A DNA stretch of 64,000 nucleotides from Shewanella sp. MBTL60-007 (GCF_019654915.1 NZ_BPET01000023.1:1-64000), one strand, 5' to 3'. Shown: positions 34,230-43,258, counted from the stretch's first letter. A program made the numbers and translations. Notes: generated by a model not told the origin, from the sequence alone.

Positions 34230-37103
34230 ATGAAGTTAACTCGCAAATCTAACGCGGCACCTACTGTAGAGAAAAAGACTCTAGGTATTAGCCGTCGTCA
34301 GTTTATGAAGCAAGCCGGTATCACTTCTGGTGGTATTGCAGCAGCTTCTTTATTGGGCACAGGCATGATGCGTAAAGCTGAAGCCAAGGTTCAAACTGTT
34401 GCGCACGATGCACCAACAGAAATCAAGCGTACAGTATGTAGTGCTTGTGCGGTAGGTTGTGGTTTATACGCTGAAGTTCAAAATGGTGTCTGGACAGGTC
34501 AAGAGCCTGCATTCGACCATCCATTCAACTCTGGCGGTCACTGTGCTAAAGGCGCGAGCCTGCGTTACCACACGCATTCTTATAAGCGTGTTAAGTACCC
34601 AATGAAGCTTGAAGGCGGTAAGTGGAAGAAGCTTTCATGGGAGCAGGCTGTATCTGAAATCGGTGACAAGATGCTTGAGATCAATCAAACATCAGGTCCA
34701 GACTCAGTTTACTTCATGGGTAGTGCTAAGTTCTCAAACGAAGGTGCATACATGTACCGTAAGTTTGCGGCTATGTGGGGTACAAACAACGTTGACCATT
34801 CAGCGCGTATCTGTCACTCAACTACTGTTGCTGGTGTTGCGAACACTTGGGGTTATGGTGCACAAACCAACTCTTTCAACGATATTCGTAACGCAAAAAA
34901 TATCTTCCTGATTGGGGCAAACCCAGCAGAGGCGCATCCTGTTGCGATGCAGCACATTCTTATCGCTAAAGAGCGCGGTGCGACTATTACTGTTGCTGAT
35001 CCACGTTTCTCTCGCACTATGGCTCACGCCGATATTCACCTACCATTACGTCCTGGTACCGATATTCCTTTGGTTTACGGTCTAATGTGGCACATTTTCG
35101 AAAATGGTTGGGAAGATAAAGAATTCATCCGTACACGTGCTTATGGCATGGACAAGATCCGTGAAGAAGCTGCACGTTGGACTCCTGAAGAAGTTGAAAA
35201 CGTCACTGGCGTATCTCGCGATGCAGTTTATGCAGCTGCGAAGCAAATGGCGACTAACCGTCCAGGTACTGTAATTTGGTGTATGGGTGGTACTCAGCAT
35301 CACGTTGGTAACGCTAACACGCGTATGTACTCTATCCTGCAGCTAGTGCTAGGTAACATGGGTGTGTCTGGTGGTGGTACTAACATTTTCCGTGGCCATG
35401 ACAACGTTCAAGGCGCAACGGACATGGGTCTGCTATTCGATAACTTACCAGGCTACTACGGCGTTGGTGAAGGCGCATGGCACCACTGGTCTCGCGTATG
35501 GGATCTACCATATGAATCAGTTAAAGCACGTTTCGACCAAAAGTCTTACTTAGGTCGTAGCCCAATGACAACACCAGGTATGCCATGTTCTCGCTGGCAA
35601 GATGGTGTGTTAGAAGCGAAAGACAAACTTGCTCAAAAAGATAACCTACGTCTAGCATTCTTCTGGGGTCAGTCAATCAACACTGAAACTCGTCAGATGG
35701 AAGTACGTGATGCATTGGACAAGTTAGAAACAGTCGTAGTTGTTGACCCGTATCCAACAATGGCGGGTGTTATGCACCGTCGTAAAGATGGCGTTTACTT
35801 GCTACCTGCTGCGACTCAGTTTGAGTGTGAGGGTTCAGTAAACAACTCTGGCCGTAGTGCACAGTGGCGTCAACAGGTTGTTGAGCCAATGTTCGAGTCT
35901 AAGAATGACCTAGAAATCATGTACCGCTTAGCGAAGCATGTAGGTATTGCTGACACATGGACCAAGCATATCAAGGTTAATGGCAACATGCCTGATCCTG
36001 ATGACATCATGCGTGAATACGCTAAAGGTATGCGTTCAATCGGTTACACAGGTTGGAGCCCAGAGCGTATCCGTGCTCACACCATGAACTGGGGTGATTT
36101 CTCTTCAGAAACACTAGAAGCACCAGGTGGCGTGAATAAGGGGGAAACTTACGGTCTACCTTGGCCATGTTGGGGTACTCCAGAGCAGAAGCATCCAGGT
36201 TCACAGATTCTATACCGCACAGGTATGAACGTTAACCAAGGTGGTGGTAACTTCCGTGCTCGTTTCGGTGTTGAGCATGAAGGCGTTAGCATTCTAGCTG
36301 AAGATTCAGCTTCTGTTGGTGCTGATATCCAAGATGGTTACCCACAATTCGATGACAAGATGTTGAAGCAACTTGGCTGGTGGGATGAGCTAACAGCTGA
36401 AGAGAAAGCACTAGCTGAAAACCGTACTTGGTCTACTGACTTAGGCGGCGGTATCGTACGTGTTGCGCTAGCACACAACATGGTGCCATACGGTAACGCT
36501 AAAGCACGTTGTCGCGTTTGGACTTTCCCAGACGAAGTGCCTGTTCACCGTGAGCCAATCTACACTTCACGTCGTGATCTAATTGAGAAGTACCCAACTC
36601 ATAACGACATGCAAGTACACCGTCTACCAACGTTATTCAAGACGTTGCAAGACAAAGTGATCTCTGACGATCTAGATAAGAAGTACCCACTAATCGTAAC
36701 TTCTGGCCGTTTGGTTGAGTACGAAGGTGGTGGTGAAGAATCGCGTTCTTGCCCATGGCTTGCTGAGCTTCAGCAAGAGATGTTCATCGAAATTAACCCA
36801 GCAGACGCTGCTGATCGCGGTCTACGTGACGGTGATGACGTTTGGGTTGAAGGCGCTGAAGGTGGTCGTATCCTAATTAAGGCGATGGTAACTCCACGCG
36901 TTAAGCCAGGTGTGACTTGGATGCCTTATCACTTTGCGGGTGTTATGCATGGTGAAGATCTGCAATACCCAGAATCGGGTGGCATTAGCACTAAACCTTA
37001 CATTGTTGGTGAGTCAGCAAACACGGTAATGACTTATGGTTATGACCCTGTGACTCAGATGCAGGAAACTAAAGCATCACTTTGTCAGATTGCTAAAGCA
37101 TAA
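34230..37103 (+). CDS. fdhA: Formate dehydrogenase catalytic subunit FdhA, copy 3 (divergent)
   Basis: A 957-residue Tat-exported molybdoenzyme with the Cys ligand in ARICHSTT (Cys195), a [4Fe-4S] site (CSACAVGC, GGHCAKG) and all pterin-binding blocks. It is the most divergent of the three. There is a VQTVA insertion after the Tat region, LRYHTHSYKRVKYPM in place of LREHGHGEKRLKYPM, GVGEGAWHHWSRVWDLPYESV in place of GLKTGSWKHWCNVWDLDY, a longer loop near KVISDDLDKKYP, and YPESGGISTKPYIVGE near the end. These changes may alter redox tuning, partner or kinetics. Its accessory genes are nearly those of cluster 2. Confidence 0.94.
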   Translation: MKLTRKSNAAPTVEKKTLGISRRQFMKQAGITSGGIAAASLLGTGMMRKAEAKVQTVAHDAPTEIKRTVCSACAVGCGLYAEVQNGVWTGQEPAFDHPFNSGGHCAKGASLRYHTHSYKRVKYPMKLEGGKWKKLSWEQAVSEIGDKMLEINQTSGPDSVYFMGSAKFSNEGAYMYRKFAAMWGTNNVDHSARICHSTTVAGVANTWGYGAQTNSFNDIRNAKNIFLIGANPAEAHPVAMQHILIAKERGATITVADPRFSRTMAHADIHLPLRPGTDIPLVYGLMWHIFENGWEDKEFIRTRAYGMDKIREEAARWTPEEVENVTGVSRDAVYAAAKQMATNRPGTVIWCMGGTQHHVGNANTRMYSILQLVLGNMGVSGGGTNIFRGHDNVQGATDMGLLFDNLPGYYGVGEGAWHHWSRVWDLPYESVKARFDQKSYLGRSPMTTPGMPCSRWQDGVLEAKDKLAQKDNLRLAFFWGQSINTETRQMEVRDALDKLETVVVVDPYPTMAGVMHRRKDGVYLLPAATQFECEGSVNNSGRSAQWRQQVVEPMFESKNDLEIMYRLAKHVGIADTWTKHIKVNGNMPDPDDIMREYAKGMRSIGYTGWSPERIRAHTMNWGDFSSETLEAPGGVNKGETYGLPWPCWGTPEQKHPGSQILYRTGMNVNQGGGNFRARFGVEHEGVSILAEDSASVGADIQDGYPQFDDKMLKQLGWWDELTAEEKALAENRTWSTDLGGGIVRVALAHNMVPYGNAKARCRVWTFPDEVPVHREPIYTSRRDLIEKYPTHNDMQVHRLPTLFKTLQDKVISDDLDKKYPLIVTSGRLVEYEGGGEESRSCPWLAELQQEMFIEINPADAADRGLRDGDDVWVEGAEGGRILIKAMVTPRVKPGVTWMPYHFAGVMHGEDLQYPESGGISTKPYIVGESANTVMTYGYDPVTQMQETKASLCQIAKA

Positions 37104-37132
37104 TTGCAGTATTCGCTAGGAGAATTGCCAGA

Positions 37133-37702
37133 ATGGCTACAATGAAATTTTTATGTGATACCAAGCGCTGCATCGAGTGTAACGGTTGTGTCACAGCTTG
37201 TAAGAACGAAAACGACTCTGCTCTAGAGTGGGGAATTCAACGTCGTCGCGTAGTGACTATCAATGATGGTGAGAAAGGCGAAGCGTCTATCTCAGTAGCA
37301 TGTATGCACTGTAGCGATGCACCTTGTATGGCAGTTTGCCCAGCAAACTGTTTCTACAAGACAGAAGATGGCATCGTACTTCACGACAAAGATACTTGTA
37401 TCGGTTGTGGTTACTGCCTATACGCTTGCCCATTCGGCGCACCTCAGTTCCCTAAAAAGGGTGCGTTTGGTGCTCGTGGCGTTATGGACAAGTGTACTTT
37501 CTGTGCAGGCGGCCCAGAAGAGAACTTCTCTGATGCAGAGCGTCAGAAGTACGGTGCAAACCGTATTGCTGAAGGTAAGCTACCTATGTGTGCTGAGTTG
37601 TGTGCAACTAAGTCACTACTAGCGGGTGACGCAGAAGTTGTTTCTGCAATCTTCCGTGAGCGTGTTGCATACCGTGGTTCTAACAAAAATGTTTGGGGCT
37701 AA
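37133..37702 (+). CDS. fdhB: Formate dehydrogenase iron-sulfur subunit FdhB, copy 3
   Basis: A 189-residue four-cluster ferredoxin subunit, almost the same as copy 2 in protein and DNA, with differences such as FPKKGAFGARGVMDK versus FPKSGAFGARGKMDK. The upstream sequence with its AGGAGAATTGCCAGA stretch is also shared with copy 2. All sixteen cluster Cys residues are present. It starts 29 bp after fdhA3. It carries electrons between FdhA3 and FdhC3; given the near identity, subunit exchange between complexes 2 and 3 is plausible. Confidence 0.95.
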   Translation: MATMKFLCDTKRCIECNGCVTACKNENDSALEWGIQRRRVVTINDGEKGEASISVACMHCSDAPCMAVCPANCFYKTEDGIVLHDKDTCIGCGYCLYACPFGAPQFPKKGAFGARGVMDKCTFCAGGPEENFSDAERQKYGANRIAEGKLPMCAELCATKSLLAGDAEVVSAIFRERVAYRGSNKNVWG

Positions 37703-37730
37703 GCCTTAGACATTGAGTTAGTCCATAATC

Positions 37731-37763
37731 GCTGCAAGCTGTCTACCTTAGGTGGCTTGCAGC
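37731..37763 (+). promoter_or_regulatory. Intercistronic hairpin between fdhB3 and fdhC3
   Basis: GCTGCAAGCT and GGCTTGCAGC arms form a 10-bp stem (one G-U pair), with an inner ACC/GGT extension, 14 bases before the fdhC3 ATG. It is the third unrelated sequence folding at the same place in the operon. Confidence 0.7.
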
Positions 37764-37777
37764 AATCAGGAGTTGAT

Positions 37778-38761
37778 ATGAACAAATGGTTCAAACACAT
37801 AGGCGTGGCAATTGCACTGTTCTTCAGTGTATCTGTATTTGCCCATGCTACTGACAAAGTGGGTGACACGATTGAAGTTAATAACGGCCAAGTCTGGGCT
37901 CAGCTAAAGGCTGGCGAAGAGGGACGTACAACTTCAACAAGTGAGTTCCACGGTCAAGCGATTAACACGTATGACCTACGTGTTCTTGACTTGCGTAGTG
38001 ATATTCTTGCTCCAGCGATGATGGCAGCCCTTTTTGGCATGATTATCATCTTTGTACTGTTTATCAAAGTGAACGGCATCTCTAAGCTTCATGGCGGTTT
38101 CTCTGGTAAGCTGGTATATCGCTGGTCTAAGTTTGATGTATCGATTCACTGGCTAGGTGCGATTCCTTGCCTACTATTGATTCTGACAGGCTTAACCCTG
38201 CTTGCAGGACGTTTCTTCTTCCAGCCGTACATAGGTGAAGGCTTCTGGGCTGGCCTAGTTAACGGTGCGAAGCAGATCCACGACATCATGGCAATTCCGT
38301 TCATGATTGGTTGGGCGCTAATGACAGTGCTTTGGGCTAAGAACCAGCTACCAAAGATGTACGACCTTAAGTGGATGATGGTTGTTGGTGGTTACATCAA
38401 CTTCGGCCCATTCAAAGGTAAGCACCCAGATGCAGGTTTTGCTAACGCTGGTGAGAAGCTATGGTTCTGGACTTTCGCAGCTTTTGGTCTAGTTGTTTCG
38501 GCATCAGGTATGCTGCTGCTATTCCCGAACTTGTTCGAGCCTAGCCGTACACTAAGCCTAGTGGCACTAATTCTTCACTCTGTTGCAGCTATCATCATCA
38601 CTGCTTTCTCAATCGTACATATCTTCATGGCAACGATTATGTCTGAAGGTGGTATGGAGTGTATGGTTTCTGGTTACTGTGATGAAACATGGGCAAGCCA
38701 GCACCATAACCTTTGGTTCGATGAGATCAAAGAGAACGGTACCCTTAAGTATAAAGAGTAA
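37778..38761 (+). CDS. fdhC: Formate dehydrogenase cytochrome b subunit FdhC, copy 3
   Basis: A 327-residue cytochrome b subunit with a signal peptide (MNKWFKHIGVAIALFFSVSVFA) and four membrane helices. The haem-ligand His candidates are the same as in copy 2 (DVSIHWLGA, KQIHDIMAI, LILHSVAAI, FSIVHIFMA). After residue 60 it differs from copy 2 at very few positions. The ATG at 37778 follows CAGGAG. It completes the third formate:quinone oxidoreductase. Confidence 0.93.
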   Translation: MNKWFKHIGVAIALFFSVSVFAHATDKVGDTIEVNNGQVWAQLKAGEEGRTTSTSEFHGQAINTYDLRVLDLRSDILAPAMMAALFGMIIIFVLFIKVNGISKLHGGFSGKLVYRWSKFDVSIHWLGAIPCLLLILTGLTLLAGRFFFQPYIGEGFWAGLVNGAKQIHDIMAIPFMIGWALMTVLWAKNQLPKMYDLKWMMVVGGYINFGPFKGKHPDAGFANAGEKLWFWTFAAFGLVVSASGMLLLFPNLFEPSRTLSLVALILHSVAAIIITAFSIVHIFMATIMSEGGMECMVSGYCDETWASQHHNLWFDEIKENGTLKYKE

Positions 38762-38785
38762 TCCTCTCTACACTTAAACCCTAAG

Positions 38786-38816
38786 CACCTCAGCTATTCG
38801 TAGTTGGGGTGTTTTT
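38786..38816 (+). terminator. Terminator of fdh cluster 3
   Basis: CACCTCAGCT and AGTTGGGGTG arms (two wobble pairs) around ATTCGT, then TTTTTAT. It is different in sequence from the terminators of clusters 1 and 2. Confidence 0.8.
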
Positions 38817-39020
38817 ATATCTGGAGTCGCTTGTATGTTTTATGCGCAATCGCTAAAGTATGACCCGCTTAACAAAAAAACCTACATTTCATTGATAGGA
38901 AACGCTAAGTTATAACCTAATCACGTTTTGTGCTTATTTAAAGTGCTAATTTTGCTCTCCGCTAGTGCATTCCAATTTTCCGATTCTTTTGTAATTAGCA
39001 TTCTTCTTATAGGAATTTTT

Positions 39021-40349
39021 ATGTCTTCAATTATTTTGCCTGAAATTGCTCAACCATATAACGCCAATATCACCACACCGAACTGGATGATTAGCGGTAT
39101 GGAAAAGGTGATGCAATTTTATGTAGACCGCAATTTAAGACTGGACACGGTTTCGGCTGAGATGATGCCAAATCCAATTGAAGGCAAGAAGTACATGTTG
39201 TATGCGCATGTTCCCTTCTGTCATACCCTATGCTCATTCTGTACTTTCCACCGTTTCCTCTTTAAAGAGGATAAAGCGCGCGCTTATTTCATCTCTCTGC
39301 GTAAAGAGATGGAGATGGTTAAGGCCTTAGGTTATGACTTTGAGTCTATGTATATCGGTGGTGGCACTACAACCGTATTGGAAGATGAGCTTGCCCGCAC
39401 TATCGAGCACGCTAAGAAGCTGTTCCCGAGCATTAAAGAGGTGTCGTGCGAGTCAGACCCTCAGCACTTAGATAGCCCAGGATTTAAGCAACTAGAAGGC
39501 TTAGTGGATCGTATGTCTATCGGCGTGCAGAGCTTTAACGATGACATTCTGACCATGACAGATCGCATTGAGAAGTTCGGCTCAGGACAGCAGACTTTCG
39601 ATAAGATCATGGCGGCTAAAGAGCTGTTCCCGATCATCAACGTTGACCTTATTTTTGGCTTCCGTGGTCAGACTGATGAAGTGATCCAGCACGATTTGGA
39701 TATGGCTTCTAAGCTTGATCCACGCCAAATCACTACCTATCCGTTGATGATCACTCACCAGACTCGTAAGAGCGTAAAGGGTAAGCTGGCTGCACCACAT
39801 GGCGATATGACGCGTCAGTACCGCCAAATCCTAAACAGTTTGAATGGGCAGTATAACCAGCTATCTGCATGGGCATTTGGTAAGGCGAACAACGAAGGCT
39901 TCGATGAATACGTTATCGATTATGACGAGTATTTAGGGGTGGGTTCTGGCTCGTTTAGCTTCCTAAATGACACTCTGTATGTGAATACCTTCTCACTACG
40001 TAAGTACCAGGAGCGCATTGCAAATGGTCAGATGGGTGTCGATCAGCAGAAGAATTATGGTCGTAAGGAAGTGATGCAGTATCGCTTCTTACTGGGCATG
40101 TTCTCAGGTCGCCTGTCGCGCAAGTATTTCCGAGATACCTTCGGTGTGAACCTCGATACCGCCTTGTTTAAAGAGATGACATCGATGAAAGCCATAGGCG
40201 CCATCAAGAATGACCCAACCGATCCTGACAAGCTGATCGTCACCGATAACGGTAAGATGATGGGACTATTGATGATGAAAGAGTTCTATTCGGGTATGGA
40301 TAACGTTCGTGCTCAGCTACGTAAGCCACTTAAAGCTTGCGATATGTAA
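39021..40349 (+). CDS. HemN-like radical SAM protein (coproporphyrinogen oxidase family)
   Basis: A 442-residue radical SAM protein with the HemN-type cluster motif CHTLCSFCTFHRF (Cys-x3-Cys-x2-Cys). It also has the SAM-binding blocks MYIGGGTTTVLEDEL, EVSCESDPQHL and DRMSIGVQSFND, and the C-terminal HemN domain. It is not canonical HemN. It could act in anaerobic haem synthesis or, like HutW/ChuW, in radical haem breakdown. The start is the ATG at 39021 with AGGAA upstream. It follows the third fdh cluster, whose cytochrome b subunits need haem; that link is inference. Confidence 0.8.
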   Translation: MSSIILPEIAQPYNANITTPNWMISGMEKVMQFYVDRNLRLDTVSAEMMPNPIEGKKYMLYAHVPFCHTLCSFCTFHRFLFKEDKARAYFISLRKEMEMVKALGYDFESMYIGGGTTTVLEDELARTIEHAKKLFPSIKEVSCESDPQHLDSPGFKQLEGLVDRMSIGVQSFNDDILTMTDRIEKFGSGQQTFDKIMAAKELFPIINVDLIFGFRGQTDEVIQHDLDMASKLDPRQITTYPLMITHQTRKSVKGKLAAPHGDMTRQYRQILNSLNGQYNQLSAWAFGKANNEGFDEYVIDYDEYLGVGSGSFSFLNDTLYVNTFSLRKYQERIANGQMGVDQQKNYGRKEVMQYRFLLGMFSGRLSRKYFRDTFGVNLDTALFKEMTSMKAIGAIKNDPTDPDKLIVTDNGKMMGLLMMKEFYSGMDNVRAQLRKPLKACDM

Positions 40350-40360
40350 TATTAACAAGG

Positions 40361-40391
40361 AGAGGGAGCTTATAGCTCCCTCTTTGCTTTA
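40361..40391 (+). terminator. Terminator after the HemN-like gene
   Basis: A perfect stem AGAGGGAGCT-TAT-AGCTCCCTCT followed by TTGCTTT, 12 bases after the stop codon. Confidence 0.85.
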
Positions 40392-40583
40392 TAAAGCCTT
40401 TCTGTAAGCCTGTTTCTTATTTCCTGCCGTTAATCTACCTGTATCAAAGCCGTCTCAACAACCGTGAGAATAAAAAACGACATACAACGAAATCATCCGC
40501 TTAAACCTATGCTCTAGTTATAGCTTGGAAGACGCAGGTAAATCTCATACTATCAATCTACTTGTCTTTCTTTTTGAGCAGAT

Positions 40584-41426
40584 ATGGCGAATATATTACT
40601 GGTAGCAAACCTCAATTGTGATCGTATTTTTTTGCTTAACCACCCTATTAAAACTGGCGGCCGATTTCATTATAAAGATGGTGGTCAGCGCTTAGGAGGT
40701 GGTGGCGCCAATACAGGCATTGGTCTCGTCTGGGCTGGGCATCAGGTATCTTTAGTCACTGAGGTTGGCCGCGATGATATAGGAGACTGGTTAATCGCCG
40801 AGGCTAGCACTCAAGGGGTTAACTGCAGCCTGATCCAACGCCGTGCAGGCAACACCTGTGAGATGTTGTTGATGATGACGCCGGACGGTGAGCGAACCAT
40901 CATTAGACCCGAGCGCCCCAAGTTCGAATTGCCATTACCACCAAACTGGCAAGATGTGGATGCTCTCTATATTAATTCTTCAACCGAAGGCGCGGCGAGT
41001 TGGTCTAAGACCGCTATGGTTCACTGCTTGGTGGTGGCACAGTTAGCCAAGGATGAGCGAGCGCGTCCCTGCCATGTGCTTATCGCATCTTTGAGTGATA
41101 TGCAGGGCCGATGTGAAGGAGACCGTTGGACGTTTGCTAAAACCATAGCTGGCGATAACCTTAGGTACTTCGTGGTTACTGACGGTGAGAAGGGCGCGAT
41201 GCTATACAGCGATGCTGGATGTGAGCATGTTGCGGCTGTGCCTAGCCAAGTCGTTGACACCACGGGAGCTGGTGACGCATATGCAGCAGGGCTGATCCAT
41301 GGCTTAGTGAGTCAAAAAGATATTATCGAGTCTATGCATGAGGCGGCTGTTTGGTCAGGGTTTGCGGTGTCTTGTGATAGCTCGATTCCAGGAAAAGCCC
41401 TCAAAAGCTATTTAGCCCCAGAGTAG
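40584..41426 (+). CDS. PfkB family carbohydrate kinase
   Basis: A 280-residue sugar kinase of the PfkB/ribokinase family. The N-terminal GGQRLGGGGANTGIGLVWAG matches the first PfkB signature. The C-terminal DTTGAGDAYAAGLIHGL (about residues 225-241) carries the anion-hole GAGD and catalytic Asp. It phosphorylates a sugar or nucleoside with ATP in the cytoplasm; the substrate is not evident, and no sugar transport or catabolism gene lies near. It is monocistronic. Confidence 0.85.
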   Translation: MANILLVANLNCDRIFLLNHPIKTGGRFHYKDGGQRLGGGGANTGIGLVWAGHQVSLVTEVGRDDIGDWLIAEASTQGVNCSLIQRRAGNTCEMLLMMTPDGERTIIRPERPKFELPLPPNWQDVDALYINSSTEGAASWSKTAMVHCLVVAQLAKDERARPCHVLIASLSDMQGRCEGDRWTFAKTIAGDNLRYFVVTDGEKGAMLYSDAGCEHVAAVPSQVVDTTGAGDAYAAGLIHGLVSQKDIIESMHEAAVWSGFAVSCDSSIPGKALKSYLAPE

Positions 41427-41429
41427 GCT

Positions 41430-41451
41430 TTGTCATGGCAACGTCATCTTT
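41430..41451 (+). promoter_or_regulatory. Candidate Pho box
   Basis: TTGTCAT-GGCA-ACGTCAT-CTTT consists of two 7-bp repeats on an 11-bp period, close to the PhoB box consensus (CTGTCAT separated by four bases). It lies just after the pfkB stop. It would drive the small RNA candidate at 41474-41568 by PhoB activation. Confidence 0.5.
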
Positions 41452-41473
41452 GTGACACACTAGTTTCATCTAC

Positions 41474-41568
41474 GCGACTTAGGATATCAGTCAGATAATC
41501 TCTGAATGTAGAACTTCCATTCCTAAGTAGTACTCTTCGCCTCGCCTCTCCAGCGGGGCTTTTTTATT
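41474..41568 (+). ncRNA. Candidate PhoB-regulated small RNA
   Basis: About 95 nt between a Pho box and a GC-rich terminator, with no reading frame. Internal pairing: CTTAGGA (41478-41484) with TCCTAAG (41521-41527), and TCAGA with TCTGA (41491-41505) inside it. The terminator stem is GCCTCGC/GCGGGGC (41539-41559) with a T-run, a typical Hfq-binding 3' end. The exact 5' end is inferred. Alternatively it is only the 3' untranslated region of the pfkB gene. Confidence 0.4.
41539..41565 (+). terminator. Terminator of the sRNA candidate / pfkB region
   Basis: GCCTCGC-CTCTCCA-GCGGGGC stem (one G-U pair) followed by six T. Confidence 0.85.
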
Positions 41569-41701
41569 TGATGCATTTAAATTGCGACAATCCGCTAAAA
41601 GTCGGTGCGACCTGCAAAGTTTTTCGTTATTATTCACAAAAAATTAACAAGTTTTTTGTGTGCAGCTCCGCAATGGTTAGTTGATGTGACTGAGGCTAAG
41701 T

Positions 41702-43159
41702 ATGGGTAATAGAGTTTGGAACGGTAAAAGGCGCTTTATATGGATTCTTTCTCTATTGCTACTAATGGCTTTTGCGGTGACAAGTGGTATCAGTTATCAA
41801 GTTGCCCATGACTCTTTAAGTGAGCAGATTGAAGAAAATAATTTGCCACTGACAAGCGATAATATTTACTCGGAAATTCAGCAAGATCTGCTTAGACCGA
41901 TTTTTATCTCCTCATTAATGGCGCAGGATACCTTTGTCAGGGACTGGACTATTAATCATGAACAGACTCCAGAGAAGCTGATCCGTTATCTCAAGGAGAT
42001 CCAAGACAAATACGCCACTGTTACCAGCTTTTTTGTCTCCGAAGCCTCACGTAAGTATTACCACTCTACCGGTGTCTTAAAGCAAATAGAAGATATTGAC
42101 CCCGATGATGCCTGGTATTTTCGTGTCCGTTCTCTGCCCAAGCATGAGCACTATGAGGTGAATATCGATCCCGATACCGCAGATCAAAATCGCACCGTTA
42201 TTTACGTTAACTACAAGGTGTATGATTTCGATGGCAACTTTATTGGTGTGACAGGGGTTGGTCTGGCGGTCGAAAGCGTTAAGCGTCTGATAGAGCTTTA
42301 TCAGGCTCGATATAACCGCAGTGTCTATTTTAGCGATAGGCAAGGCAATATTACCTTACACAGTAAGCAATATAGTGGCGGGGCTAGCTTGCAGCTCAGC
42401 CCAGGCCTCGAAAACCTCGCAACCCGAATTCTTACCAGTCCAAGCGCTTCGTTCTCCTATCAAAAGGCAGGGGAAACAGTCTATTTAAATAGTCGCTTAG
42501 TGTCAGAGTTCAAATGGTACTTAATTGTTGAACAGCAGGAAGCGAGAGCAGAACAAAAGTTACTGACGACCTTCTGGGCCAATATCGCCTTAAGTCTATT
42601 TATCACCCTTGGGATTTTATTTATCGCCAATATGACGCTAGGTAAATATCAACGCAAATTAGAGTTAATGGCTTCAACGGATAAGCTGACGGGAGTGGCG
42701 AATAGACAAGCCTTTGAGGAGTATTTTGCTCGGTCGTTGGCTCAATCTGTATTAGAAAGTACACCAATGTCGGTGTTGCTGCTCGATATAGACCATTTTA
42801 AGAGGGTCAATGACTCCCACGGCCATAATATCGGTGATTTAGTTATCCAAACCCTAAGTCAGCAACTTAAAGCTCTGTTAAGAAGCGATGATCTCTTGTG
42901 TCGTTGGGGCGGCGAAGAGTTTTTAATCTTACTACCTGGGTGTGGCTTAAGTCAGGCTAGTGAGATTGCACAGAAGCTTAGAAAACAGGTTGAGGAGCGA
43001 CAGCTGACCGTAAATGGCTGCGAGATCAGTGTCACCATAAGCTGCGGTGTGGCTGAGTGCCGAACATCGGAAAAGGTCGAAGAGCTGATAAATCGTGTCG
43101 ATATCGCGCTCTATCAAGCAAAAGAGCAGGGGCGTAACCGGGTCGTTCTTTCCTATTAG
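41702..43159 (+). CDS. Diguanylate cyclase with periplasmic Cache sensor
   Basis: A 485-residue inner-membrane enzyme that makes cyclic di-GMP. An N-terminal helix (about 12-32), a large Cache-type periplasmic domain (about 35-280: VTSFFVSEASRKYYHSTGVL, VTGVGLAVESVKRLIELY) and a second helix (about 288-310) lead to a GGDEF domain. The active site is RWGGEEFLILLPG (GGEEF near residue 403), and an RxxD inhibitory site (RSDD) sits five residues before it, so product feedback is likely. There is no EAL domain. The ligand of the Cache domain is unknown. Confidence 0.92.
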   Translation: MGNRVWNGKRRFIWILSLLLLMAFAVTSGISYQVAHDSLSEQIEENNLPLTSDNIYSEIQQDLLRPIFISSLMAQDTFVRDWTINHEQTPEKLIRYLKEIQDKYATVTSFFVSEASRKYYHSTGVLKQIEDIDPDDAWYFRVRSLPKHEHYEVNIDPDTADQNRTVIYVNYKVYDFDGNFIGVTGVGLAVESVKRLIELYQARYNRSVYFSDRQGNITLHSKQYSGGASLQLSPGLENLATRILTSPSASFSYQKAGETVYLNSRLVSEFKWYLIVEQQEARAEQKLLTTFWANIALSLFITLGILFIANMTLGKYQRKLELMASTDKLTGVANRQAFEEYFARSLAQSVLESTPMSVLLLDIDHFKRVNDSHGHNIGDLVIQTLSQQLKALLRSDDLLCRWGGEEFLILLPGCGLSQASEIAQKLRKQVEERQLTVNGCEISVTISCGVAECRTSEKVEELINRVDIALYQAKEQGRNRVVLSY

Positions 43160-43258
43160 CCCGTTAATTGTGGCGTAGACTCGAAGACTTGAGCTAGGGG
43201 AGTTTTTTCTTGGCGATGATGTTAGGATAGTTTTGGGTTTTCAACAGAGTAGGTATTG

